From positions 3,991,001 through 4,055,000 of the forward strand of contig CP107926.1 in the NCBI GenBank assembly GCA_036015235.1: a stretch of 64,000 nt of DNA, in the 5' to 3' direction. Source of the stretch: Streptomyces sp. NBC_00433. GTDB lineage: Bacteria; Actinomycetota; Actinomycetes; Streptomycetales; Streptomycetaceae. The notes below the pieces were generated by a model, which saw only the letters and a program-made list of their open reading frames with translations, made no database searches and was not told the DNA's origin. The position numbers and the translations under genes are program-made. Below are positions 33,426 to 42,207 of this stretch, one piece after another. Position 1 is the stretch's first letter. Every line of letters starts with the position of its first letter.

Positions 33426-34226
33426 GTGAGGCAAGGGCTCCGCCCCGCGCGGTCAACGCGGTCGAGTGTCGCGCTCGGCGCACCGGCTCTGGCGCTGGTG
33501 CTCGCGGTCGGCGCGCTCGGCGTGCTCAGCGCCTGTACGGGCGGCGGCGCGGGCGGCGCGGCGAACGACAGCAAGTCCGTACAGCTGCCCTACGGCGGCA
33601 CCGTGTCCCCGGCGCCCCCTGGCAAGTACAAGACGCTGCCGCAGCCGTGCGCCGCGGTCGACCTCGACACCCTGAAGGCACTGGTGCCGGGCGCGCTGGA
33701 CTACTCGGGGCGGGAGTCGCTGACGTACGACACCGACCGCCGGGTCGGGTGCGGCTGGCAGGCCAGTACCCCGGACGGCCGCAGCCGGGCGCTGACCATC
33801 GACCTGGAGCGGGTCGTCTCCTACGACCCGGCGGTGAGCGACGAGGTCGAGGCGAGGACGGACTTCGACGACATGGCGATGGCCGCGTCGATCCCGCCGG
33901 CGCCCGGCACGACACCGACCACGCCGACCACCCCGACGACCGACCCCGGCAGCACGTCGCCGGCCGGTTCTGGCGGCAGCAGCCCGGACCTGTCGCCGCG
34001 GCGGCTGGCGGATGTGGGGAACGCCGCATACATCAACGACAAGCCCTCGACGTCGAAAGGCCTCGCCCGCCGCGATGTGACGCTGGTCTTCTGCACCGCC
34101 AACGTCGTCGTGAGCATCCGCTACGCACAGTCCTCGCCCGCGGACGTCCTGCCGCCGCAGAGCCTTGACCTGCAACGGGGCGCCGAGAAGGTGGCCGGCC
34201 AGCTGGAGAAGAAGGTCGAGCGCTGA
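33426..34226 (+). CDS. DUF3558-type lipoprotein
   Basis: Exported lipoprotein of 266 residues with lipobox LSAC at about residue 38. The mature part has the DUF3558-like pattern PCAAVDLDTLKALVPGAL...RVGCGWQAS, with two cysteines likely to form a disulfide. A Pro/Thr stretch (TTPTTPTTPTTDP) interrupts the domain. GTG at 33426 is chosen because it leaves a short basic start before the hydrophobic core. A paralogue follows directly on the same strand. The family is found in actinobacteria; function unknown. Confidence 0.75.
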   Translation: MRQGLRPARSTRSSVALGAPALALVLAVGALGVLSACTGGGAGGAANDSKSVQLPYGGTVSPAPPGKYKTLPQPCAAVDLDTLKALVPGALDYSGRESLTYDTDRRVGCGWQASTPDGRSRALTIDLERVVSYDPAVSDEVEARTDFDDMAMAASIPPAPGTTPTTPTTPTTDPGSTSPAGSGGSSPDLSPRRLADVGNAAYINDKPSTSKGLARRDVTLVFCTANVVVSIRYAQSSPADVLPPQSLDLQRGAEKVAGQLEKKVER

Positions 34227-34253
34227 GCGGCGGGCGGCGCGGCCGCCCGCCGC
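34227..34253 (+). terminator. Perfect 12-bp hairpin between the two DUF3558 genes
   Basis: GCGGCGGGCGGC (34227-34238) and GCCGCCCGCCGC (34242-34253) with a three-base loop begin right after the stop codon. The second lipoprotein gene is therefore likely to have its own promoter. Confidence 0.6.
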
Positions 34254-34374
34254 GGACCCCTTAGGGTGGAGGGCCGACCGGCCCATGCCGGGCATCCGCA
34301 CCGCCGGACGGCAGCCGTACGGCGGTTCGGACGACAGCCGATCCACGCCGCCGGACACACGAGGACTGGGACCC

Positions 34375-35082
34375 ATGGAACGACCACGACGACGCACCGC
34401 ACCGCGGCCGGCCCTGCTGCTCGCCTGCGCGGTGGCGGTCCCCGCGATGCTGCTCGCCGGCTGCTCCTCGGGCGGCGGCTCCGGCTCCGACGACTCCGAC
34501 GCCTCGAAGGGCACCGCGGGCAGCGCCACGCCGACGACCCCGGCGCTCGCCCCGGCGAAGTACGCCGACCTCCCCGGCGGCTGCGCGACGGTCGGCAAGG
34601 CCACGGTCGCCGCGCTGGTCCCCAAGGCGAAGACCGCGGGCGGCACACCGGCGCTGACCGACGACACCGCGACCCGCGCGGGCTGCTCGTGGACGGGCAA
34701 CGGCTCCGACGGCTTCCAGTACCGCTGGCTGTCGGTGACCCTGCAGCGGTTCACCTCCAGCGCGACCACGTCGGCCGAGCAGCAGGCCAAGGAGCGCTTC
34801 ACCGACCAGGTCGCCCTGCTCGGCAAGGTGCCGGGCGCCGCCACGTCGGCGGTGACGCGCATCGGCGACCAGGCCAGTTCGGTCACGGCGAAGGCCACGG
34901 TGGCGAAGGTGACGTCGCAGAACGACACCCTCGTGGCGCGGGTCGGCAATGTCGTGGTGATAGTCGAGTACAACGGCGCCGGGCTCGTAGGCAAGAAGAA
35001 CCCGACCGCGAGCGTGGTGCGGACCGGCGCCGAGCGGGCCGCCAAGGACGTCGTCACGGCGATCGTCGGCGCCAACAGCTGA
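34375..35082 (+). CDS. DUF3558-type lipoprotein, paralogue of the preceding gene
   Basis: Lipoprotein of 235 residues with a basic start, hydrophobic core and lipobox LLAGC at about residue 30. After a Ser/Gly/Asp linker comes KYADLPGGCATVGKATVAALVPKAK and ATRAGCSWTGNG, the same cysteine spacing as its neighbour. The later part (VGNVVVIVEYNG) matches VTLVFCTANVVVSIRYAQ in the neighbour, so the pair arose by duplication. Function unknown; it is probably held at the outer face of the membrane. Confidence 0.75.
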   Translation: MERPRRRTAPRPALLLACAVAVPAMLLAGCSSGGGSGSDDSDASKGTAGSATPTTPALAPAKYADLPGGCATVGKATVAALVPKAKTAGGTPALTDDTATRAGCSWTGNGSDGFQYRWLSVTLQRFTSSATTSAEQQAKERFTDQVALLGKVPGAATSAVTRIGDQASSVTAKATVAKVTSQNDTLVARVGNVVVIVEYNGAGLVGKKNPTASVVRTGAERAAKDVVTAIVGANS

Positions 35083-35290
35083 CGCCCGCGCCCCGCAGGG
35101 GAGGCGGAGAAGTCGTCCCGTACGGCGGCCCGAAACGCGTCCGCGGCGGCGAACGCGTAACAAAGGCCGCCCCGCCCGTCCGCAATCCATCGGCAATCCG
35201 TACGTTTGTCCGCCGGAGGCACCGCCGGAGTGGCGTTGCCGTATGGCAGTCTGGGCCCGGCTAGTTGCCGAGCGGCAGGAGGGGTCGCGG

Positions 35291-36817
35291 GTGGCCGCGA
35301 TACGTTTGACCCGGACACACCGGATATTGGTCGGGGTGGTCGTCGCCGGCGCCGTGGTGATCGCAGGAATCGGCTTCGCCGGTTCCTACGCCGCGGTGCG
35401 CACTCTCGCGCTGCACAAGGGCTTCGGCTGGTTCGCGAACGTCTTCCCGATCGGCGTCGACGCGGGCATCGTCGTCCTGCTGGCGCTGGACCTGCTGCTG
35501 ACCTGGCTGCGCATCCCCTTCCCGCTGCTGCGGCAGACGGCGTGGCTGCTGACCGCCGCGACGATCGCCTTCAACGGCGCCGCGGCCTGGCCCGACCCGC
35601 TGGGTGTGGGCATGCACGCGATCATCCCGGTGCTCTTCGTGGTGTCGGTGGAGGCCGCGCGGCACGCGATCGGCCGGGTCGCGGACATCACCGCCGACAA
35701 GCACATGGAGGGCGTCCGCTTCACCCGCTGGCTGCTCGCGCCCTTCCCGACCTTCCGGTTGTGGCGGCGGATGAAGCTGTGGGAGCTGCGGTCGTACGAG
35801 GAGGTCATCCGGCGCGAGCAGGACCGGCTGGTCTACCGCGCCAGGCTGCGGGCGCGCTACGGCGTCGCGTGGCGCCGCAAGGCCCCGGTCGAGGCGATCA
35901 TGCCGCTGCGGCTGGCCCGCTACGGTGTGCCGCTGACCGAGACCGCGGAGGCCGGCCTCGCCGCCGCGGGCATCGAACCGCACGCGCCGGCCATCGAGTT
36001 GCCCGCGGTGGTCACCGTCGTGGCCGAGCCGGCCGCGGGGCCGGCACCCGAGGCCGCCCCGGCGGCGCCGGAGCCCGCGGAGCCGGTGGACGTACCGGAG
36101 CCGCTGTATGCCGAGCAGGTCTACGGGCACCCGTACGATCCGCGCTACGACCCGCAGTTCGACCCCAGGTACGACCCGCGCTACGACCCCAGGTACGCCT
36201 ACGACCAGCAGCAGATGCAGATGCAGCAGTGGCAGGGCGCCCCGCACAACAGCCCCTGGTTCGCGGCCCAGCAGGGCTACGTCCAGGGGCAGCAGCCGTA
36301 CGAGCAGCAGCCGCAGCCGGACGCCTTCCCCGAGCCGGAGCCCGTGCCCGAGCCCGCGGGGCAGATACGGGTCCCGGCGGGACCGAACCGCACCCGCCCG
36401 CTGGGCGGCGCCGCGACGGTGAACGGCGCGAACGGCAACCACGCCGCTACGATCCCGGGCCCGCGCGCCGAGGACTTCGCGGCGCAGGCCCAGCAGCCGC
36501 AGATCCAGCAGCCGCAAGCTGTCCAGCAGGTCCAGCAGCCGGTGCGGGAGTCCGTGCCCGAGCCGGTGGCCGAGCCGGAGCCCGTACCCGAGCAGGGGCT
36601 CGACATCCCCGACGGCATCTCGGTGGACGAGGCCTACTTCGCCGCCTACCGCCAGTACGTGCGCGAGCAGGGCCACTTCCCGAACACCCGGCAGTTCGCC
36701 CGCTACCTGCCCAACGTCTACGGCGGCACCGCCCCCGAGGAGCGCCACCTCGTCGCGTCCATCCGCGACATGCGCTACCGCTTCCAGTCCGAGGCGGACA
36801 CCGAGCACATCCCGTAG
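35291..36817 (+). CDS. DUF2637 membrane protein with YDPR repeats and Gln/Pro-rich region
   Basis: Protein of 508 residues. Residues ~1-125 hold four helices of the DUF2637 type (RILVGVVVAGAVVIAGIG, GVDAGIVVLLALDLLLTW, AWLLTAATIAFNGAAAW, HAIIPVLFVVSVEAARHA). A basic helical segment follows (RLWRRMKLWELRSYEEV). The middle contains six YDPR/FDPR-like tetrapeptides in a row at about residues 279-303, then QQQMQMQQWQ and several Gln/Pro runs. The C-terminus is a separate ordered domain (VDEAYFAAYRQYVREQGHFP then FARYLPNVYG) that looks like a helix-turn-helix. DUF2637 also occurs in plasmid-transfer proteins. AGGAGG precedes the GTG. Confidence 0.8.
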   Translation: MAAIRLTRTHRILVGVVVAGAVVIAGIGFAGSYAAVRTLALHKGFGWFANVFPIGVDAGIVVLLALDLLLTWLRIPFPLLRQTAWLLTAATIAFNGAAAWPDPLGVGMHAIIPVLFVVSVEAARHAIGRVADITADKHMEGVRFTRWLLAPFPTFRLWRRMKLWELRSYEEVIRREQDRLVYRARLRARYGVAWRRKAPVEAIMPLRLARYGVPLTETAEAGLAAAGIEPHAPAIELPAVVTVVAEPAAGPAPEAAPAAPEPAEPVDVPEPLYAEQVYGHPYDPRYDPQFDPRYDPRYDPRYAYDQQQMQMQQWQGAPHNSPWFAAQQGYVQGQQPYEQQPQPDAFPEPEPVPEPAGQIRVPAGPNRTRPLGGAATVNGANGNHAATIPGPRAEDFAAQAQQPQIQQPQAVQQVQQPVRESVPEPVAEPEPVPEQGLDIPDGISVDEAYFAAYRQYVREQGHFPNTRQFARYLPNVYGGTAPEERHLVASIRDMRYRFQSEADTEHIP

Positions 36818-36832
36818 AGCGGGAGACGGCGG

Positions 36833-36865
36833 ACGGCCCGGGTGGACGGTGTCCACCCGGGCCGT
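36833..36865. terminator. Perfect 15-bp hairpin between convergent genes
   Basis: ACGGCCCGGGTGGAC and GTCCACCCGGGCCGT with a three-base loop lie between the DUF2637 stop (36817) and the lysS stop (36896). Confidence 0.75.
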
Positions 36866-36895
36866 TCCTGCGGGGCCCCGGATACCGGGCGGGGC

Positions 36896-38620
36896 TCAGT
36901 CCTGCGCGCCCAGCAGTGACCGCACGCGGTCCTGGCCGACCGCGAGCAGCAGTGTCGGCAGCCGGGGGCCGGTGTCGCGGCCGACCAGCAGCTCGTAGAG
37001 CAGAGCGAAGAAGGACCGCTGGGCCACCTTCAGCTCAGGGGTCGGCTTGGCGTCGGGCGCCAGCCCGGCCTGCACCTTCGGCACCGCGTAGACCAGTGTC
37101 GTCAGGCCGTCCAGCGACCAGTGCGAGGCGAGCCCGTCGACGAGCAGCTTCAGCGCGCCCCGCTCGTCGTCCGGCAGCCCGGCGAGCCGGGCCGCGTCGG
37201 GCTCGGCCCGGACCACCGTCCGCTGCTCGGCGGGCACCTGGCTGGAGATCCATGCCTCGGCCCGGTCCAGCCGCGGCCGCACCTCGTCCAGCGAGGCCAG
37301 CGGCCGGTCGGGCTCCAGCTCCGAGAGGATACGCAGCGTCTGCTGCTCCGCGCCGGCGGTGATGTCGGCGACCGAGGCGAGCGTCCGGTACGGCAGCGGC
37401 CTGGGCGTGTGCGGCAGCTCCCCGGCCGCGGTGCCGGCCGCGCGGGCGTGGGCGGCGACGTCGCCGGGCAGCGCGGAGCCCTCCTCGACCTTGCGGGTCA
37501 GCGCGTCCCACTCGTCGTAGAGCCGCTGGATCTCCTGGTCGAAGGCGATCTTGAAGGACTGGTTGGGTCGGCGGCGGGCGTAGAGCCAGCGCAGGATCTG
37601 CGGCTCCATGATCCGCAGCGCGTCGGCCGGCACCGGCACCCCGCCCTTGGACGAGGACATCTTCGCCATCCCGGAGATGCCGACGAAGGCGTACATCGGC
37701 CCGATCGGCTGCTCGCCGCCGAAGATCGGCCCGACGATCTGCCCGCCGACCTGGAAGGACGACCCGGGTGAGGAGTGGTCGACGCCGGACGGCTCGAAGA
37801 CGACGCCCTCGTAGGCCCAGCGCATCGGCCAGTCGACCTTCCAGACCAGCTTGCCGCGGTCGAACTCGCTGAGCCGCACCGTCTCGCCGTGCCCGCAGGC
37901 GCACGTGTACGTCAGCTCGGTCGTCTCGTCGTCGTAGGCGGTGACGGTGGTGAAGTCCTTGCCGCACTGCTCGCAGTATGGCTTGTACGGGAAATACCCG
38001 GCGCCGCTGCCGCTGCCGTCGTCCTCCTCGGCCGCGCCGGAGCCCTCCTCGGCGGCCAGCTCCGCATCGTCCACCGGCTTCTGGGACTGCTTGGCCGGGG
38101 CCTTCTTCGTGCGGTACTGCGCGAGGATCGCGTCGATGTCGGCGCGGTGCCGCATGGCGTGCAGGATCTGCTCGCGGTAGGTGCCCGCCGTGTACTGCTC
38201 GGTCTGGCTGATGCCGTCGTAGGTGACGCCCAGCTCGGCCAGCGACGCCGACATCTGGGCCTTGAAGTGCTCCGCCCAGTTCGGGTGCGGGGACCCGGCG
38301 GGGGCGGGCACCGCGGTCAGCGGCTTGCCGATGTGCTCGGCCCAGGACCCGTCGACGCCCTCGACGCCGTTCGGCACCTTGCGATAGCGGTCGTAGTCGT
38401 CCCAGGAGATCAGGTGCCGCACCTCGTGGCCGCGCCGCCTGACCTCGTCGGCGACCAGGTGCGGGGTCATCACCTCGCGGAGATTGCCCAGGTGGATCGG
38501 CCCTGAGGGGCTGAGCCCGGACGCGACGACAACGGGTTTCCCGGGTGCGCGGCGCTCCGACTCGGCGATGACGTCGTCCGCGAAACGGGAGACCCAGTCG
38601 GTCTCGGTGCTGCCAGCCAC
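36896..38620 (-). CDS. lysS: Lysyl-tRNA synthetase, class I
   Basis: Class I type LysRS (LysK) of 574 residues, the archaeal-like form found in some actinobacteria. The HIGH-type motif is SGPIHLGNLRE at about residue 40, and the KMSKS-type motif is AKMSSSKGG. A zinc-binding insert has CEQCGKDF and CACGHGE. An acidic low-complexity insert (EEGSGAAEEDDGSGSGAG) lies before it. GTG at 38620 follows GGAAGG. The C-terminal half has the alpha-helical anticodon-binding part. It is divergent from argS. Streptomycetes usually also have a class II LysRS, not in this window. Confidence 0.94.
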   Translation of the reverse strand: MAGSTETDWVSRFADDVIAESERRAPGKPVVVASGLSPSGPIHLGNLREVMTPHLVADEVRRRGHEVRHLISWDDYDRYRKVPNGVEGVDGSWAEHIGKPLTAVPAPAGSPHPNWAEHFKAQMSASLAELGVTYDGISQTEQYTAGTYREQILHAMRHRADIDAILAQYRTKKAPAKQSQKPVDDAELAAEEGSGAAEEDDGSGSGAGYFPYKPYCEQCGKDFTTVTAYDDETTELTYTCACGHGETVRLSEFDRGKLVWKVDWPMRWAYEGVVFEPSGVDHSSPGSSFQVGGQIVGPIFGGEQPIGPMYAFVGISGMAKMSSSKGGVPVPADALRIMEPQILRWLYARRRPNQSFKIAFDQEIQRLYDEWDALTRKVEEGSALPGDVAAHARAAGTAAGELPHTPRPLPYRTLASVADITAGAEQQTLRILSELEPDRPLASLDEVRPRLDRAEAWISSQVPAEQRTVVRAEPDAARLAGLPDDERGALKLLVDGLASHWSLDGLTTLVYAVPKVQAGLAPDAKPTPELKVAQRSFFALLYELLVGRDTGPRLPTLLLAVGQDRVRSLLGAQD

Positions 38621-38707
38621 GGCTCTTCCTTCCTGGTCCGCGGGGCGGCCCCTGAGGCGCCCCGACCGCTCCAGTCTCCCAGAACCGCGCCCCCCGCCGG
38701 GCCACCC

Positions 38708-38757
38708 TGTGGATAACCCGGTCCTCCCGCCGACCCCTCTCCCACCCCTGTGGATAA
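38708..38757. promoter_or_regulatory. Two perfect DnaA-box sequences in the lysS-argS divergent promoter region
   Basis: TGTGGATAA occurs at 38708-38716 and at 38749-38757, both in the same orientation and 41 bp apart, which is close to four helical turns. Its complement TTATCCACA is the classical DnaA box. Both continue as TGTGGATAAC. They lie between the lysS and argS starts. Confidence 0.6.
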
Positions 38758-38860
38758 CTTGCTCGCCAACGGCGGCGCGCATGGGAGACTGGAGGCCGCT
38801 ACGACGTGGTGCGGCCACGCGTGGCGACCCCACGATCCCGACACAAGAAACGGCACCTCC

Positions 38861-40648
38861 ATGGCCTCGGTCGCTTCCCTTTCCGCTTCGCTCCAGCAGC
38901 GCGTCTCGGCCGCCCTCGCGGCGGCCGTGCCGTCGGCCGTCGACGCCGACCCGCTGCTGCGACGCAGCGACCGGGCGGACTTCCAGGCCAACGGGGTGCT
39001 GGGCCTGGCCAAGCGGCAGAAGGCCAACCCGCAGGCGCTCGCGGCCGAGGTCGTCGCCGCGCTGCCCGTGGGCGGCGGTGACGCGGACGGCACGATCGCC
39101 TCCGTCGAGGTGTCCGGTCCCGGCTTCCTCAACATCACGGTGTCGGACGCCGCCATCACCCGGAATCTCGCCGCCCGAGCCGCCGACGACCGGCTCGGCG
39201 TGCCCGTGAGCGCGCACCCGGGCACCACCGTGGTGGATTACGCGCAGCCGAATGTGGCCAAGGAGATGCACGTCGGCCACCTGCGGTCCTCGGTGATCGG
39301 CGACGCGATCGTGCGGATCCTGGAGTTCAGCGGCGAGCAGGTCGTCCGCAGGCACCACATCGGCGACTGGGGCACCCAGTTCGGCATGCTCGTGCAGTAT
39401 CTGATCGAGCACCCGCACGAGCTGGACCACAGCGAGGGCGAGGGCACGGCCGGCGAGGCCTCGATGTCCCGGCTCGACCGGCTCTACAAGGCGTCGGGCG
39501 CGCTGTTCAAGTCCGACGAGGAGTTCAAGGAGCGGGCCAGGCGCCGGGTGGTGGACCTCCAGGCCGGCGACCCCGAGACGGTCGCGCTGTGGCAGCGGTT
39601 CGTGGACGAGTCGAAGATCTACTTCGACTCGGTCTACAGCAAGCTGGACATCCAGATCCGCGACGAGGACATCGTCGGCGAGTCCGGTTACAACGACATG
39701 CTGGTGGAGACGTGCGACCTGCTGGAGAAGTCCGGTGTCGCGGTGTGGTCCAACGGGGCGCTGTGCGTGTTCTTCGACGACATCAAGGGCAAGGACGGCG
39801 AGCCGGTCCCGCTGATCGTCCGCAAGACCGACGGAGGCTTCGGCTACGCGGCGACCGACCTGTCCGCGATCCGGAACAGGACCGGTGACCTGCACGCCGA
39901 CACCCTGCTCTACGTGGTCGACGTGCGGCAGTCGCTGCACTTCCGGATGGTCTTCGAGACCGCCAGGCGGGCCGGCTGGCTGACCGACGCGGTCACCGCC
40001 AGGCACCTGCCGTTCGGCACGCTGCTCGGCAAGGACGGCAAGCCGTTCAAGACCCGGTCCGGCGAGAGCGTCAAACTGGAGGACCTGCTGGACGAGGCGG
40101 TGCAGCGGGCCACGGCCGTAGTCCGGGAGAAGGGCGAGAAGATCGGCCTGACCGACTCGGAGATCACGGCGAACGGCACGCAGGTCGGCATCGGCGCGGT
40201 GAAATACGCCGACCTGTCGACGTCGCTCGGCCGGGACTACGTCTTCGACCTCGACCGGATGGTGTCGCTCAACGGCGACACGAGCGTCTACATCCAGTAC
40301 GCGTACGCCAGGACCCGGTCGATCTTCCGCAAGGCGGCGGAGGGACAGCGGGCCGCGGCGCACCCGGAGGTGGCGCTGGAGCCGGCCGAGCGGGCGCTCG
40401 GGCTGCACCTGGACGCCTTCGGCGACACCCTCGCCGAGGTGGCCGAGGTCTACGAGCCCCACCGGCTGGCGTCGTATCTCTTCCAGCTCGCGTCGCTGTT
40501 CACCACCTTCTACGAGCAGTGCCCGGTGCTCACCGCGGACGGCGGCCAGGACCAGGTGGAGAACAGGCTGTTCCTGTGCGACCTGACCGCCCGCACCCTG
40601 CGGCAGGGCCTGACGCTGCTCGGCATCCGCACGCCCGAGCGGCTCTGA
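38861..40648 (+). CDS. argS: Arginyl-tRNA synthetase
   Basis: ArgRS of 595 residues. The N-terminal Add1 domain (about 1-105) is followed by the catalytic domain with [19 protein letters not shown] (HIGH motif) and the [14 protein letters not shown] block. [18 protein letters not shown] marks the KMSKS-equivalent loop, here KTRSG. The C-terminal anticodon-binding domain contains [12 protein letters not shown] and the last residues [10 protein letters not shown]. It starts at ATG 38861 and ends ahead of a 17-bp hairpin. It is divergent from lysS. Confidence 0.95.
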   Translation: MASVASLSASLQQRVSAALAAAVPSAVDADPLLRRSDRADFQANGVLGLAKRQKANPQALAAEVVAALPVGGGDADGTIASVEVSGPGFLNITVSDAAITRNLAARAADDRLGVPVSAHPGTTVVDYAQPNVAKEMHVGHLRSSVIGDAIVRILEFSGEQVVRRHHIGDWGTQFGMLVQYLIEHPHELDHSEGEGTAGEASMSRLDRLYKASGALFKSDEEFKERARRRVVDLQAGDPETVALWQRFVDESKIYFDSVYSKLDIQIRDEDIVGESGYNDMLVETCDLLEKSGVAVWSNGALCVFFDDIKGKDGEPVPLIVRKTDGGFGYAATDLSAIRNRTGDLHADTLLYVVDVRQSLHFRMVFETARRAGWLTDAVTARHLPFGTLLGKDGKPFKTRSGESVKLEDLLDEAVQRATAVVREKGEKIGLTDSEITANGTQVGIGAVKYADLSTSLGRDYVFDLDRMVSLNGDTSVYIQYAYARTRSIFRKAAEGQRAAAHPEVALEPAERALGLHLDAFGDTLAEVAEVYEPHRLASYLFQLASLFTTFYEQCPVLTADGGQDQVENRLFLCDLTARTLRQGLTLLGIRTPERL

Positions 40649-40679
40649 CCCCGGCCGCCGGCCGACCGCCCAGCCCCGC

Positions 40680-40718
40680 CGCCGCCCCGCCCGCCGTATC
40701 CCGGCGGGCGGGGCGGCG
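40680..40718 (+). terminator. Perfect 17-bp hairpin after argS
   Basis: CGCCGCCCCGCCCGCCG (40680-40696) and CGGCGGGCGGGGCGGCG (40702-40718) with the loop TATCC. It lies 32 bp after the argS stop. Confidence 0.75.
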
Positions 40719-40791
40719 CCGCCTGTGGTCCGATGGTGGGTACGGCAGTGGCGGCACCGAGACCGGACAGGCAGGCGGCGGACGGGCGGAC

Positions 40792-42018
40792 ATGCACGTG
40801 ACGGATCCGGACATCGACTACCAGGCGGTCTACAACAGGCTGCCCGCCGGTATCGCACTGCTGACCCCGGAACTGTGCTATGCCGACGCGAACGAGGCGT
40901 ATCTGAGCCTGGCGGGCCGCCCGCTGGCCGATCTCCTCGGCGTGTACATCTTCGACGCCTTCCCCGACAGCCCGGGAAGGACGCGCACCGCGAACGGCCC
41001 GACCAGCCTCGGTGCCTCCCTGCGGCATGTGCTCGCCGCCCGCGAGCGCGACAGCCTCGCCCTCCAGCGCTACGACGTCGAGCGGCCGGACCGCCCCGGC
41101 ACGTACGAGGAGCGCTACTGGAGCATAATCAACACCCCGATCCTCGACAGCGCGGGCGAGGTGGTGCTGATCGCCCACCGGGTCGAGGAGGTCACCGCCT
41201 TCATGCGGGCCAGGGCCGAGACCGGCGGCGACAGCAAGCTGCAGGCCGAGCTGTACATGCGGGCCCGCGAGCTGCAGGAGATCAACGAGCGGATGCGGGC
41301 CGCCCACGCCAGGGAGCGGGAGGTCGCGCTCACCCTGCAGGAGGCGCTGCTGCCCGCGCCCCGCCCGGTCGGCCACCGGGCGGCCGTGCGGTACCAGCCC
41401 GCGGTCAGCGCGCTGAACGTGTGCGGTGACTGGTACGACCTGGTGGACCTGCCCGGCGACCGCATCGCGGTCGCCGTCGGTGACGTCGTCGGCCACGGCC
41501 TTGCCGCCGCCTGCGTGATGGGCCAGCTCAGAAGCGCGCTGAGCGCCGCCTCCCGGGCCACCTCGGGCCCCGCCGACGCGCTCAACGTCCTCGGGCTCTA
41601 CTCCAGGTCCGTGGAGGGCGCCGAGTCCACGACCGTGGTCAACACCTTCATCGACTGGCACAGCCGCACCCTCACGTACAGCAACGCGGGGCACCCGCCG
41701 GCCGCGCTGCTGCGTCCCGACGGCACGGTGGAATTCCTCGACCAGGCCACCGACCCGCCGCTCGGCGCCCGCCCCGTCCACCAGCCCCGCCCGGAGACCA
41801 CCGTCGGCTTCACCGCCGGCTCCACGCTGGTCCTCTACACCGACGGGCTGATCGAGCGCCGCCAGGAGGACATCGACGTCGGCCTGGGGCGGCTGGCGGA
41901 CACCCTGCACCGGCACCCGCTGTCCGACCCCGAGACCCTGGCGGACACGCTGCTCAGCGAGCTGGTCCCGCCGACCGGCGCCACCGACGACACCGCGCTG
42001 GTCGTCATGCGGCTCTGA
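40792..42018 (+). CDS. PAS domain protein phosphatase, SpoIIE/PP2C type
   Basis: Protein of 408 residues. A PAS sensor domain occupies about residues 1-125 (YNRLPAGIALLTPELCYADANEAYLSLAGR), followed by a coiled-coil link (ELQEINERMRAAHAREREVALTLQEALLP). The SpoIIE domain fills the rest: ALNVCGDWYDLVDLPGDRIAVAVGDVVGHGLAAA supplies the metal-binding Asp residues, and YSNAGHPPAALL, LYTDGLIERR and GATDDTALVVMRL complete the family set. It would dephosphorylate anti-sigma-factor antagonists in a partner-switching pathway. No kinase or antagonist gene is adjacent. Confidence 0.9.
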   Translation: MHVTDPDIDYQAVYNRLPAGIALLTPELCYADANEAYLSLAGRPLADLLGVYIFDAFPDSPGRTRTANGPTSLGASLRHVLAARERDSLALQRYDVERPDRPGTYEERYWSIINTPILDSAGEVVLIAHRVEEVTAFMRARAETGGDSKLQAELYMRARELQEINERMRAAHAREREVALTLQEALLPAPRPVGHRAAVRYQPAVSALNVCGDWYDLVDLPGDRIAVAVGDVVGHGLAAACVMGQLRSALSAASRATSGPADALNVLGLYSRSVEGAESTTVVNTFIDWHSRTLTYSNAGHPPAALLRPDGTVEFLDQATDPPLGARPVHQPRPETTVGFTAGSTLVLYTDGLIERRQEDIDVGLGRLADTLHRHPLSDPETLADTLLSELVPPTGATDDTALVVMRL

Positions 42019-42134
42019 GGCCGCTGCCCGATCCCTTTCAAGACGCCGACCGGGCACGCCAGGTTCCCTGTGGGACGGCAGGGGGCGGAGAAAAATCCCC
42101 TGCCTTCGCGAGTCCAAGGTAGTTTGATTCCCGC

Positions 42135-42186
42135 ACGCGTGTGCACATCACGCGTGACGTGACGCATTACCTCGTGACGTGACGCA
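42135..42186 (+). promoter_or_regulatory. Inverted and direct repeats upstream of the acyltransferase
   Basis: ACGCGTG (42135-42141) and CACGCGT (42149-42155) are an inverted repeat with a 7-bp spacer. CGTGACGTGACGCA occurs at 42153-42166 and again at 42173-42186, a 20-bp period that puts both copies on one helix face. They end 22 bp before the ATG. This looks like a multi-site operator. Confidence 0.5.
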
Positions 42187-42207
42187 GTAGAAGGCGGGAC
42201 CCAGCGA

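Noticed and set aside
35206..37362. A 718-residue forward frame overlapping the DUF2637 gene.
   Set aside because: It is an Arg/Ala/Gly/Pro-rich alternative frame; the DUF2637 frame has membrane helices, a good ribosome binding site and proper codon bias.
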